From the NCBI GenBank assembly GCA_021234155.1, contig JAJEKV010000298.1:310001-374000 (forward strand): 64,000 bases of DNA, read 5' to 3'. The notes beneath the pieces were generated by a model. It was not told the origin of the DNA. It saw only the letters and a program-made list of their open reading frames with translations, and did no database searches. Both the position numbers and the translations under genes were made by a program. This DNA comes from Isoetes taiwanensis (taxonomy: Eukaryota; Streptophyta; Lycopodiopsida; Isoetales; Isoetaceae). Shown piece by piece: positions 45,692 through 57,800 of this stretch (the stretch's first letter is position 1; each line of letters begins with the position of its first letter).

Positions 45692-47466
45692 TATGCTAAA
45701 CTATGCTGTCATCTGTTGCGGCTTTGCTAGTCGGTGATGGCAAGTGCTAACGTTGATGCTTAGATGTACCTGCTTCAAGATCTTCATGCCCCCAAAAAAA
45801 AGGTGTCACCTGGCTAGCCACAACCATTGCACAGGGACTCACTAACTTATCAATCCTGCCCTCAGAAACTACTTGCATTGTTCTCCTGCAAAATCAAAAG
45901 TGGTGCTACAATTACCAACTGAAATTTGCAGAATGTTGTGCCAAGTCAGGATAATAACTGCTTGAACCTAAATCTTGGATTGCACCTTTTATAGGTTGTT
46001 TTGGCACTTGGGTTGCTTCACTATCTTCTTCTTCAGATTCACTAAGTACCACTTGTACCTGCCTTTTCCTTCTGCAGTCAAATGTATATTGAGCCCTAGA
46101 TTGAATGAAATTTCAAACAAATTTTATAAGGCCACAGTAGCAGAAAACATAGATCTGGTTTTGGCAAGTCTGGTGCAATCAAAATTAGGCCTCCTGAAAC
46201 AAGTATGGCAGAAATACATTAGACTGGGGGCCTTTTCCCTAGTGCAACGTCTATAGGCACGTCCTCATCAACCGAATCATCTGACTCGCCCTCACTCTCG
46301 TCTTCTGTAGCCTTTTTGGTCCTTGATCTTGTCACCCTAGTGATCGGGGAAACTCTCTTGCTGATCTGCTTCTCCACAACTTCAACATCTTTGCCTGACC
46401 CTGCATCAACAGTGTTAGAGCAGGCCTTTGTAGAGGCTGCTGCAGAATTTGCAACTAATACGGTAATTGGTAACATCGTCAGAATTACTGGAATCTGCTT
46501 TAGACTGCGTTGGTGTCTTCAGCACTGTGTTGTCAGGTGCTGCATCATGCTTTTGACTGCTGGCATCTTGCTTTGTACTGTCTATAGGCTCTTTTACTGT
46601 AGTTACCAATTCAAAAAACAAGCATGTACCTTTTCTAGCTGTTCTTGGCTGTGGAGTTTGAGTCCTTGTAGACTTGTGCTTGGCTGATCCAGGGGTCCTT
46701 TCACTTATTGGTGTTCTAACATGCTTCCTTTTCTTATTGCTATCTGGAGTTATAGCTACTACCTCATCATCAAGCTTAATTTTCTCAACCCGGTGTGCAC
46801 CGGCATATATGGGTTGCCTCCTGCACCAGTGCCTCCTGAAGCTTGCCTTTCTGCTATGCTTTCAGGTGCTGTGGTTTGATGAGATCTGCTGGGCTCTGCT
46901 TTGATTGCTGGACCATTGCTGGTGGGTTTGCTTTTAACCTTGCTGTTGTAGGCTCTACTCTTTGCTGCAATTGCTGCCCAATTAATCTTGAAGTTCTCTG
47001 GATCCTGCTTTGCTCTCTAATAGTTATTGAATACAAAAAGATATGATACTATTTTTCTTACTTCTCTATTCTTCAACCCATCTAGGTATATTTTGCTTAG
47101 AAGTTCAATTAGAGCTTCTTCATGCTCTGGCCTTACCTTGTCAATGGAAGTTTTGCCAAGAGCGGCCCTGTTGATATCCCAAATTTTACTGTACTCTGCT
47201 GCACTTATAACATCTGCTCGAAATTGAGAGGGATGAACGCCCTCCTTTGGTAGACCCGTATATGCATGGAAGTCTTCTTCGGTTCAACAGTCAGCCAGGT
47301 CCGACCTTAAGGGAACGTTTCTTCTGGCCTGAAAAAATGCAGAGAAATCAAATTAACGGGGAACCCTAAACCCATAGAAATTTCGGCATTGCTTTTTGCT
47401 TACCCGAAGCATAGCCTCCGTTGAAATTACTGCTTGAGGGGGCGTATCAATCACATTCTTTACCAT
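45692..47466 (-). pseudogene. Upstream exons of the FCP1-like gene (disordered, charged), partly broken
   Basis: The minus-strand ATG at 47466 opens MVKNVIDTPPQAVISTEAML and reaches a good donor (CGG-GTAAGC at 47404). A second exon after TTTTTTCAG (about 47333) reads RRNVPLRSDLADC, meets an in-frame TGA (47284-47286), then continues as FHAYTGLPKEGVHPSQF, ISAAEYSKIWDINRAALGKT and LIELLSKIYLDGL. A short intron follows, then RAKQDPENFKINWAAI. After a frame change come VEKIKLDDEVVAITPDSNKK and Ser/Thr/Lys-rich disordered text with TPGSAKHK and TRSRTKKATEDESEGESDDS. It suits a nuclear protein N-terminal to the phosphatase domain. The TGA and frame change suggest a pseudogene or allelic errors. Confidence 0.5.
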
Positions 47467-49984
47467 GGTTGATCTGTTTTGTATAGTGTGGAAATCAGAG
47501 AGTACAAATCAGCAGGTTGTTTGGCCAGAGTAGAGAAAGTTGGGGAAGAGAGATTTGGAAAACACAAATTTGAAAGTTTGCTTGTTTCGGTTCAAAATTT
47601 TAGCGGGTCGCATTCATTACCGCAGGCATTGAACAGGTCATGATTATATAAAGGGGTACGGGCTAGATGAAGTGACGAGCAGAAAATAGGTGGTACTATA
47701 ATAGGTGAAGGGTGGGAAAAAAAGTGAAGGGTGGAAAAAAATGTATGAAGGGTGCTGGTGCTGGAGTCTCATTTATTTGCTGCCCATCAGCATGCTTTTG
47801 CCCATCTGTTGTTATTCCATTGCCTCATCCTTTGTTATCTGCTCCAGGCGATTGCTTAATAAAACAGGAAGCCCAATTTGCATCTTAGCCCTAGAATAAA
47901 AAGTTGACTCGAAGGCACATTCTTGTTTATTTCTCATCAAAGCCATTCCAATTTCAATTCCATAGCATCAAAACATTTCTTGTTGTATCTTGACTATGTG
48001 ATGCACATAGAGGTAGATGGCATCATCTTGCCACATCGAGGGGAGCAGCATGGCTTGATCGTCTTCATCACCTGTTAGTCAAGTGGAATTCTCCATTTCT
48101 TACGTTTAAACCATGTGCATGTAGAGGAGGGAGTTTTTTAAACCCAATTCTGTACATATACGGTCGATAAGAGGGTTCATTTTTTGGTTTTTGTTTTGCA
48201 CTAGCCTAGGTAAATTTTGATCAAAAGAGTAAAAAATCGTCTTTTGAAAATCCATACACAGGGAGGTTTTTTGCCACCCCTGAATGCATATGGCATGCCC
48301 TTGCTCCTAGTCCATTTCATTGATGCCATTTCCCGGCTGCATATATTGAGGCATATAGCAATCATCTGAAAGGGTCCACCTTTTCCGTCCAAGAGGATCT
48401 AACTTCATCACAAATTTGCAAACAGAAGGAGGAATTATGTCGGGTATGAGAAGCTCACCTGCAATGGAAGTGGGCAGTGTACAGAAGAAGTCAAGCTATC
48501 ATTAGGGATCAGTGGCCTGTCAGTGGCCCTCTGATCTATGGACAGTTTATGTATGGCCATGTTCTTCTTTTTTATGTTATTTCTATTTGTTATTGTGTTT
48601 TTATGATGGGGCTTAGTTTCCAAGTTTCATTTGGGCTCTTGCCCTTTGCATATACTCATCCCATGGCCCGCACGGTCCCCGTGGATGTAAATACCTACCT
48701 ACCTATCTATCTTGTTCCTTATTACTTGCTTCAAGCCGTTACATTGAATAAAAACCCAATTCAGTAGAACAAAAACCCACTTGATGTTGTCATGGCATTT
48801 GACACCTTCTTGCTTAGGTTATTAGTGGAGGTTCACAATAGACTGTGCACCCTACCGTCATCTTTGTTGTACCTTGAACTAATTTTATGTTATTATAATG
48901 ACCAACTAGAGATAATTAGGTAGTTTGATGACCTCATATGATCGTTCTTAAATCTAAGCACGTTGAACCTTTCAATACCAAGATGCATTTCATTATGCAT
49001 TTTGAACAAGATTATAGCATTCATTATATATTAGATTTGGTTTATTGTCTATTAGACTTCTACCATGTTGTTTCTCAATAGAGGATTCCATCTTCTTCAA
49101 CTTCCTAGTTTATGCAATGTCCTTTTAAAATATGTGACTTGTCAAAGAACATGCCGTATTTACATTGTCAGATTGCCCACATAGCCTCTACTTCGATGCT
49201 TCTTCTTGGGTTTCTCTATATGCTGTAGCATTTGATGACACCATCCACTTTGATTTATTATTTTTTTGGATAAAGAATCAACCATACGTGGTAAGTAACA
49301 AATGCAAATTGACAATTTGTGACCTCAATAATAACTCAGATCCTAGTTATCTAAACGAGTACATAGGTTTAATGTTTGCGATCTATTGAACTATTAGACT
49401 TTAGCTTTACGATGTAGATTTTGGACTCATGAATGGGATGCAAAAACATGTTGACTTGCCATGTTTCATATTCCAAGGGAATTGTTCAATATAGTTGCCT
49501 CTTCGTGCGTATGGGGCATGAATGCAACATGTGATGTTATTTATGGGGCTTGAATGTTGAGTTCAAGGTATGGATGATCGTTTAATATCTAATCCTAAGT
49601 CAAGGAAACCATTGACATAATGGGACAACCAATTCCTTTACAACACACCGAGTATCTTCATCTATTAAATGGGAGAGTGACATTTGGTTGTTTGATATGG
49701 CCGGAATGTGTGGTAGAATGCAATGCCCAATGCATGTGGATGACTAGAGCGTCAATTTACAATGTTAAACATAGACACTAATTTAGCAGTAAATTCGAAT
49801 ATGAAAAATCTTAATCATAATTGTAACAAATATTGCATTGGATTGCACACATTCCTGTTCCAATATAATATGGGGTGGTGGCAAAGAAAGGAGAGATTTT
49901 TTGACAAGGAATAAAGTCTGCTTTTCGGATTAGACATTTGCTCATTATGGCATTTGAAGTTGTAATGCAATATCCTTTTGACAA

Positions 49985-50150
49985 TTGACACTTAAAGTAT
50001 TAGTTTCCAATTGACACTTAAAGTATTTGTTGACACCCTCCTTACTTATCAAAAAGCTGCTAAATGAGTTTATGATGTAATTCCTTCCCAGTGACACTTA
50101 AAGTATGTCTTGACATCCTCCTTATCAGAAAGTGGCGAAATGAGTTTATA
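49985..50150. repeat. Imperfect tandem duplication
   Basis: GACACTTAAAGTAT followed by TTGACA-CCTCCTTA and AAATGAGTTTAT occurs twice in a row, with a third partial GACACTTAAAGTATT at the left. Confidence 0.75.
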
Positions 50151-51113
50151 ATGTTCATTCATCTTTACAGAACTTTCCTTCATATTTCTCACAATATAGA
50201 CTTGCTTTTCAATTGATTATTGATTTTACTTTATTTTTTGCTCAAAGAGAAATAAGTGGTAGTTTGACCTTCGGAAAAACTACCAAAATGCCCCCACAAG
50301 TTTTGAACCAAAATGTCCCCTAAAAATAGGGTGCTTTGCTGAAATGGCAATAACATGTTTTATGATAACTCAAATAAGGATGTACCCCTCAGAAAAATTG
50401 TAGACGAGAGTAAGATCTTTCTAACAATGGTAAAACCATTTAAATTGGAGTTGCAGTCTACACAATCTATAGTGTTTTGAATTTAAACAACTCAAAATAA
50501 CTTATGATTTGAACTCCGATTTGGATTTCATTGAATTGATCATATGCTAAATTGACAATGTTGATGAGCCATAACAATTATGTTATTGTATTTGCCAAAA
50601 TGCCCTCAATAATAAAATTTAAAGTTTTCCTTTGATTTTTATCCCATATTAGGTCAATCAAATTTACCAATGCGATGCAATTATGTAGTATAACAATGTT
50701 ACAATCATGATCTATTTCTTCACTGGGGATGGTTCAAGGAGGTTCAGGTCTATCAATTTTTTTTCTTCTTATTTTGCCTACTATATTTGAAACACGACTT
50801 TACTTTGAACAACAAGCGTAATACAAGCGGGCAATCTAGGAATTGTCCTTAATGGTTGGATGTGTGCAAACATAGCACAGATTTTTGTATTGGTTTTTCT
50901 TGCTACTTGTATTACATCGCATACATTGAACATAAAATATTCATGTTTATGAGTAGAAGGCAACAATAATTGTCCTTAACCAAGAATCTAAGATATTTCT
51001 ATCAATTCATAGTTATTTCTACTAATTCGTAGTTCATTTTTATTATGCATTTCTATTACAAGGTTTTATTTGTTTAACTTTCATATGGAGTGCCCATGAC
51101 AATATGCATCGAA

Positions 51114-51219
51114 CTGATAATCCCTTGCTGTACTCCTATGAGATATCCCAATCATGAGTGTATCGTCTGATAATCCCTTGTTGTACTCCTATAAGGTATC
51201 TCAATCATGAGTGTATCGC
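51114..51219. repeat. Two 53-bp tandem repeats
   Basis: CTGATAATCCCTTG ... AATCATGAGTGTATCG is repeated directly with four or five differences. Confidence 0.85.
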
Positions 51220-52371
51220 CTCCCATGGGTATACTATATACAAAAATGAGTTGATAATGTATGCGAATAGAATGTAAAATGCAATTTGCACATGCAAGCC
51301 ATCATCTATATGCAAAATACGAGGGAGTTAGGTGATGGCGAGTCATGGAACAAGAAACCTAATAGAAAAAACATGTGCACACAAGTAAATAACATATAGA
51401 AATAAAAAAATGTCCACAAGTAAATCTACCTACATATCACCGACAAAGTATCCAACATTTTAGGATCACTGCATAATACATGTTAGAGTCAATTTGAAAA
51501 ACATGCGTGAAAACATTAAAGGTAATAGTGGTAGAAATGTTTAGCACATAATGGGAGCATTCTATAGCAAAAGATTACAGATGGAAAGTTAATCCTCAGA
51601 AAGAAAGCTGATCTTGTAACATATGATTGACAAGATAAATTAGGAAGATGTCAAAAGCCTAAAAGATGAGAAATTTTTACCATATAATGATGGGCACAAA
51701 AGAGGGAAAGGCAAATTTGAACCACATGATTGACAAGATGAGGAGCAAGGTGGTGGCATCCATGTAAGGTGCATAAATAAATAAAATAAAATAAAGGATG
51801 ATATTACCACGTGTTGCAATATTTTTGTGTTCATTCTCAGAAACAACACATCAATCATAACTTCCAAAACTATGTGATGGCAAAACAAGTGGAGGTAGGG
51901 GCCAACTTTCTAGTTGATTTGATCCATACTTTTGTGTTTAATCTGCCATTTAGCTTTGAGCAATGTGCATTATGCTGGGCAACATGATTATGAGGATTTG
52001 TGGTGGGCACGCATGATCAAAATTTCACCTTTTGTCTGACCCTATTGCTTTCAAGCTTCAAATATAAAACAATATCTAGGATACACCTTATGTAATGTAG
52101 GCAAAATTTCAGCCTTCTTAGCCGAAAAGTGTAAGCTTGTAGCTTTCACACGACAACACAAAGGAGGCACAAAGCGCCAATTATGTTTGAGATTGAGAGT
52201 ATAATATATAGAAATTGGGAGCACGATGTGTGATGATGGACATAAAAATGCATGTTGGGGGCTCCAAATTAAATATTGGATTCCTATGTACGCCTCATCA
52301 AACAAAAATTTCTTGTTTTTTGTGTGAAGAACCCGAAAAAAAACTCACCGTTATTTTGCGCCCAAAAAGGC

Positions 52372-52425
52372 GTGCTTGTAGCGCAGTGGCGCACCGCCAG
52401 GAATCTTTGTTCGACGCCATCATTG
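52372..52425 (+). ncRNA. Possible tRNA-derived SINE head (pol III A and B boxes)
   Basis: TAGCGCAGTGG fits the A box of tRNA-derived promoters, and TGTTCGACGCC about 30 bases later approximates the B box (GGTTCGAATCC). The text between, GCACCGCCAGGAATCTT, does not fold as a tRNA. The 5' end and a poly(A) end were not found, so it may be a SINE fragment or chance. Confidence 0.35.
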
Positions 52426-52655
52426 CATGTGTCGCTTTGACTCCCAAATTGCTTGAAAATATGTCCCCTCATCCCCGCCGTTGATTTTGCCACCTCGACT
52501 GCTTACTTGTTATGTTATTGACTTTGACTTGTACATTGCTACTATACGTTCCTTTTTCTTGCACTTTTGTTTTCATTTGGAAAAAGAGTACATTTACCGT
52601 TGCCAAAAAACAAATAAAACAAAAACAGAAGTGCTCTTCATGTTGCTCCTGTCAG

Positions 52656-53123
52656 GCCTCGAATTTAGATTTTGCACTAACCAGCAAAAATGCCGTCCTT
52701 TATTTATGCTTACCGGATTTTTGAGAAAAATACCTCTAATTTGCCGGATTTAACACTATTTTTATGAAATTTTTACCAGAAATTTGCCTGCATCTACTTT
52801 AGCAAATCGGATATTTCCAACTTTAATCGGATATTGCGGGGAGGAACCCCTAATTTTCGACCCTTGGCTCCTGTCACATTTGCCTAACATCCATGGGATA
52901 ATGACACAATTCTATGCTAGAAATTGCCAAGGGTCGAAATTGGGGGTTCTCCCCTAATATCCGATTAAGTTAGAAATATCCGATTTGCTAAAGTAAATTC
53001 GGTAGAAATTTCATAAAAATAGTATTAAATCCGGCAAATTAGAGGTACATTTTTTTCAAAAATCCAGTAAACATAAATAAGGGCGGCATTTTTGCTGGTT
53101 AGTGCAAAATCTAAATTCGAGGC
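52656..53123. mobile_element. Foldback / MITE-like element with ~200-bp inverted arms
   Basis: Positions 52656-52867 and 52927-53123 are reverse complements with few mismatches and small gaps, separated by 59 bases. The outer ends read GCCTCGAATTTAGA / TCTAAATTCGAGGC and the inner ends TTTTCGACCCTTGG / CCAAGGGTCGAAAT. TTGCTCC occurs a few bases outside each end (52643 and 53131) and may be a target duplication. There is no coding sequence. Confidence 0.85.
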
Positions 53124-53129
53124 ATGGAA

Positions 53130-54210
53130 ATTGCTCCCACTCTGCGCATAGGCATCTAAGCTAGTAGATACCAAAAACCAAACAACATAGCTAAAAAACC
53201 AAAGTGAATCTTGCTTAGAAAGGTTCATCTCTATTATCTCCTTGTTTGCCTGAGATGTATTTTGTTGTTTAGAGTTGTCTATTCAATAATGTTAAGTTGC
53301 TAGCATGGTTGAGAGTTTTATTTGCATGTTCATGATTAAATTACTATGTGTACTATTTTTTAATCCATCTAGATTAGGCCTACACTAAGAAGGCCATAAT
53401 GATTTCAATATTCATGTTATGTCTAACATATTAGAGAACCCAATCCATCGATGGCTGATGCAAGGAGCTTACATGTGAGGGAAAGGTCTCTAAAAACAGT
53501 GTTGGCCAATTTTGAACCGTGAACTCAGGGTGATTTTAAGTACCTACTCTTAGATTTAATATTGGTCATACTCCAACCTGTGACCTCAGATTTAAGGTCT
53601 TCACTCTAGATCAAGCCTTGCATAATGTCTTAGTTATAGATAAAATTCCGCCTCATCTCCTCTATAAGAAGTTGTAGGATAGTCTGTGCCTTGACTTCCT
53701 ACATCTAACAACCTCCCAAGGTAGCGTTAAAAAAACACAAAAATGATACACTTTAGAGTATTATACATGAAAAAAATGTACGGGGCAACCAATAAATCAA
53801 ATGAAATAAGTCAAAATACAACGATTAAATACGAGCCACACACTTCTAAATCAGGGTAGGCTTGGTAGGCTTGGATTTGATATAAAGTCAGAAAAGAAAC
53901 CATAATTTGAAGACACATAGGCCTAAGAAATATCCCACGTGCAACAATGAGAAGCAAGGGGGGTTTTCATCCATGGATTTGACAAAATTAAGATAAGAAG
54001 AAGATGGAGATGCATTACAAGGCCACGAAAAAATGTGGGTGTTGATGCAATGATGCACCCATTTTGCAATGCACCAAAAAAAGCAGCATTCCCACTCATA
54101 TGCCTACATGTGTAGAACGGGGTATAAAAGTTGACAAAAACCTGCGCAATGGTACGAAAGTATAGTGGTCGGTATTTTGTTTGTATACGAAAATGGGCGC
54201 ACATGGGCTC
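53130..54210. other. Intergenic, no gene supported
   Basis: Short unrecognised ORFs only. Confidence 0.55.
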
Positions 54211-54229
54211 TCAAGAAACTCCGCGTCTG

Positions 54230-54297
54230 ATCTGAGTCTTGCTGTGTAATCCTTTTTATTTAATATAAGTCATACGTTCTTCAAAAAAAAAAAAAAA
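54230..54297 (+). mobile_element. Tiny 3'-end insertion of the LINE C family in a promoter
   Basis: About 67 bases (CTTGCTGTGTAATCC ... GTTCTTC plus poly(A)) match the last bases of LINE C before its tail. The insert is flanked by the direct repeat AAGAAACTCCGCGTCTG (54213-54229 and 54296-54312). It ends about 25 bases before the TATA-like box of the second PSK-like gene. Confidence 0.93.
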
Positions 54298-54321
54298 GAA
54301 ACTCCGCGTCTGCTGGAGCGC

Positions 54322-54329
54322 TATATTAA
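54322..54329 (+). promoter_or_regulatory. TATA-like box of the second PSK-like gene
   Basis: TATATTAA lies 43 bases before the ATG at 54372, close for a TATA box, implying a very short leader or an upstream alternative start. Confidence 0.45.
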
Positions 54330-54371
54330 CGGGTTCTAAAACTCTAAAGGCCAAGTATCTTCTTCATAAAA

Positions 54372-54824
54372 ATGACGAGCAGAAATTTCCTCTATCTCTT
54401 CCTCTTCGTTTCGGCTCTTCTCCTTACCAGCACGGACTCCGCCAGAATTCTTCCAGGTTGCCGGAAACTGGAATTCGTTTCTTAGCTTAAATTTTTCCTC
54501 ATCTTCCTGCTGCATAGCTTTTGCACATTTTAATGCTTCGTTTGTGGGTCTTACAAATTCACGTTTGTTAGAATCTTATTTGGTTTGGTTGGCGTTACAG
54601 GAAGAAGCCTTGTTGATATGCCCAAGCTAACGCCTAAAGGGGTCTCTGAAACACAGGTATTGCCTCTTATTTTTCCGCAACGAAGAGAAGCTCAATTATT
54701 CTGATACTGATCTGCTTCTATGTGCTTGCAGCTTCAAGACATGGAAGACCCCAACTTCAAGTGTGGGGCAGATTGTCGACGTGACCTGGCTCACGTGGAC
54801 TACATTTATAATGCCAACCCTTAA
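54372..54824 (+). CDS. Phytosulfokine-like secreted peptide precursor 2 (three exons)
   Basis: Exons 54372-54456, 54601-54656 and 54732-54824 with GT-AG borders encode 77 residues. Residues 1-24 are a signal peptide (FLYLFLFVSALLLTSTDSA). The middle (RSLVDMPKLTPKGVSETQ) differs from precursor 1, but the last 20 residues match it except at three positions: CGADCRRDLA, H, V, DYIY, NANP, stop. Intron phases (1 and 0) are identical. The pattern (variable middle, fixed Cys-RR-DYIY end) is that expected of a processed, tyrosine-sulfated signal peptide precursor of the phytosulfokine type. The two genes, 13 kb apart on one strand, are a local duplication. Confidence 0.85.
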
Positions 54825-57800
54825 CTTAATAATACTTCTTGTAGCCTGTGCAACAGATATTACTTTTACAACACAGATATTACTTTTACAACAGAGATTG
54901 TTTGTACAGAGTTTGTTGGTCACCCCATTTTTATGTGAGTCTGTTGTTATATACACAACTGAATGTTGTTGTTGCACATTTTTTTTAATTACTGGAAAGT
55001 TATTTATTTATTACAGGCCGTCCACATTTTAAGATTTAGAATTTATGAAATTTTCAAAGCAAAGCTTTTTCATCATCCAAAATTATCATTTTATAGCATA
55101 CAAATACGTAGGTTTTTGACAAGTATGTATTTGAAGTGACATTGTTGAGCATCATTATTGCATGTATTTTATGGCCTGGGATGAAATTTGTGCATGCATG
55201 TGGATGACCTTGGCCACATAAGGAGAATACTATAGGCCTTTGACTTCCTTTGAATCCCTATAATGCCGTTAAGGAAATTTCAGATGGGGAAACTTCTATG
55301 GCAAACAATGAAGAACTTGTATGACAAACAATTTATTATAAATAATTGATTAGAATGGGATGGTCCATACAATGTTTATGCAACAGCTTTCATTTTTAAA
55401 AAGAGGAGGAGCAAATTTATAAGGTTCAAATGAGAAAAAGAGTTGCAAAATGCGTAATTGTATAAATGATGTCTTTGGATAAAGTTGGTTTTAACTTCTA
55501 TACCGGGTCGGGTACATCTTATACTAAAAACAATAGCATGATCTATGCTCTTAAGACGGGTTTCGGGTCCGGGGTGGTGGTTAGAGCTATTTCCATGTAA
55601 CTGCTTTTCCATGTATTGCTTGTGTGTTTAGTGCTACTTCCATGTACTAGTTTCCTCCTATATAATATGACTTTGAACTATTTTCTAAAGATAAACATTG
55701 AAGTATATATTTAAGACTTGAAGGAAGTTTTATTTTTTCACTGATGGCAAAGCTAGCTTGACAATCCATTGATCAAAATTTGACTTCACTTTGCTCATAA
55801 CTCCCTTTTCTTTTTTTTTCGCTTTTCTTTTCGAGAGAATGAAGTTTTTAACCATTAACCATTAATTATGGAAAACATGTAACATTATAGGTAATTTCCA
55901 TGATCCAAAATGACCATGTCTATTAATCTTAGAGTTTGGAAAGGTTTAAACCATCTAAAGAATAAACATAGGAAAATGCTACAAGTTTAGATAAATATTT
56001 AGTGACCAAAGTTAAGAGGACCATTGGAAAACAATATCCCATATCGATATCATTGTGAATCTTAGAAATTCACACATTAAGGTTCACCAAAAGATATTTG
56101 ATTTGAGGGCTTTTCACACAACTAGTGTGTCTTATATTTTAAGGCATACTATTGGTCCATGTCAACATTTAAGGAAGGAAGGAAGGAAGGAAGTTTTTAT
56201 CGTCTACGGAGGCACCACCCATGGGACTAACTGAGCTTTTCACATTTAAAACCATATAAGACATGTCTTATTTAGGTTTCTAGGTTTGGATAGGTTCGGT
56301 AAGGGCAATGGAGTCTTATTTTATAATCGGAACTTCCCCACAAAATAAGACACCAATTTTATTATATTCTATTTTATTCTATTGACCACCATATTCAAAA
56401 TAAAAGGTGGTCTTATTTTGTGATGGTTTTCATACACTAGTATTTGTTAGTGTCTCATTTACATAAGACATCCCGTGAGTGTGAAACAACTTATATTTGT
56501 GTGTCTTATTTTTTTTGCTTTGAGTCACAAATGATGTCTTATATGAAATGGGACAGCCATATTACAAGACATCGTGAGAAAAGGCCCCGAGTAAAAAGGC
56601 GATTTCTTTGACTTTTGAGGCATTAATTTTTGCATAGACTTAATGATTTGCCTTGAAAAGATATTGCGGTGGTCAAAAACCTCAGATTCAAGCCGTAAGG
56701 CAAAAAAAAAGGATTAGAAGGAGTACGAGTCCGAAGTGGAAATGATCACAAAAATGAGGCTGCAAGATCAGATCCGATTTCTTTCCCGCTTTTTGCAATT
56801 TCGATCATATATTCTATCCGAAAGTTACATGACCATCCAAATCCCAACCATTGTCCCATAACAATCAACCTTCTTCCTCTAATATAATAGTGGCATTCTC
56901 TGGTAGAATTGAACTGTGACATCTCACAATTTTCTACCGCTAATATCCATGAACCGTAATAGTATATACATCAACTATGTTTCCTTGCACTTCACCCATA
57001 CTATTTTTCCGGCCGAATCCTCTTAAATCTTGAAATAACTCTTTTCAAATTCCCTCGCGTAATGGGTACAATCATTCTCAACTAAAATGAAGCTATTTGA
57101 CCATTGTACTTTTCTAGCTTTGCTTCATAGACCTGATCAAGAATTAAGTTTATACTTGTAATTCCACAACTAATAAAAAATATTAGTGTTAGCAAAGTCC
57201 CCATGGCATTTAAGCTGAAAAATTGTATAAACTAGAATAGAGTTCCATTAGAATCATAATGGTTGTCACCACATCTCATTTTGTGAGCAGCTGTTAGTTG
57301 GGTAGAAGCAAGCAAGGTCATGTGTCACTTCCTAGTTTTACATTTCCAATGTAAATGTAAATCCATTTTAATGACCAGAATCACGCAGATTGTATGTTAC
57401 TAAATATAGAAACAAAATTTGGAGGTAATTCTTCCCAAATGTTGAATTGATCCCTCATCATCCGCCTTTCCCAACTATTATTTAGCTTTTTCCGCAACTA
57501 CTTTCAAGAAGCTTGCAATATAGAAATAGGTTTTTATCGGGGCGATGAAGAGCCGCTATGTTTATGTAGGCTCAAGGGGTTCTTCGTCATGTTCTTACCC
57601 AAATGGGTTAGTTATGGGAGAGATCTGGCAACGGTAAGCACAAACCGTGGTGAAGGGCTTGATACAGATCTACAAGAAGTTCCATTCATCGCGGCACTAC
57701 CTGCATTGCATCGTAGGCTTAGTTATAGACCTCCGCCATTGGTAAATCAATGTGGAAGAAGTGCATCCGCCGGGTTATAAGATGGTAATTTTGGAATTCT

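Larger units (their letters stand above)
47467..52360. other. AT-rich intergenic region, no gene supported
   Basis: Only short unrecognised ORFs were seen. Two tandem duplications are visible: ~90-bp units with GACACTTAAAGTAT and CTCCTTA at 49985-50150, and two 53-bp units at 51114-51219. Confidence 0.55.

Noticed and set aside
57540..57780. GC-richer patch with a possible donor and acceptor and a 63-codon frame
   Set aside because: No domain, no signal peptide, and the splice model is arbitrary.
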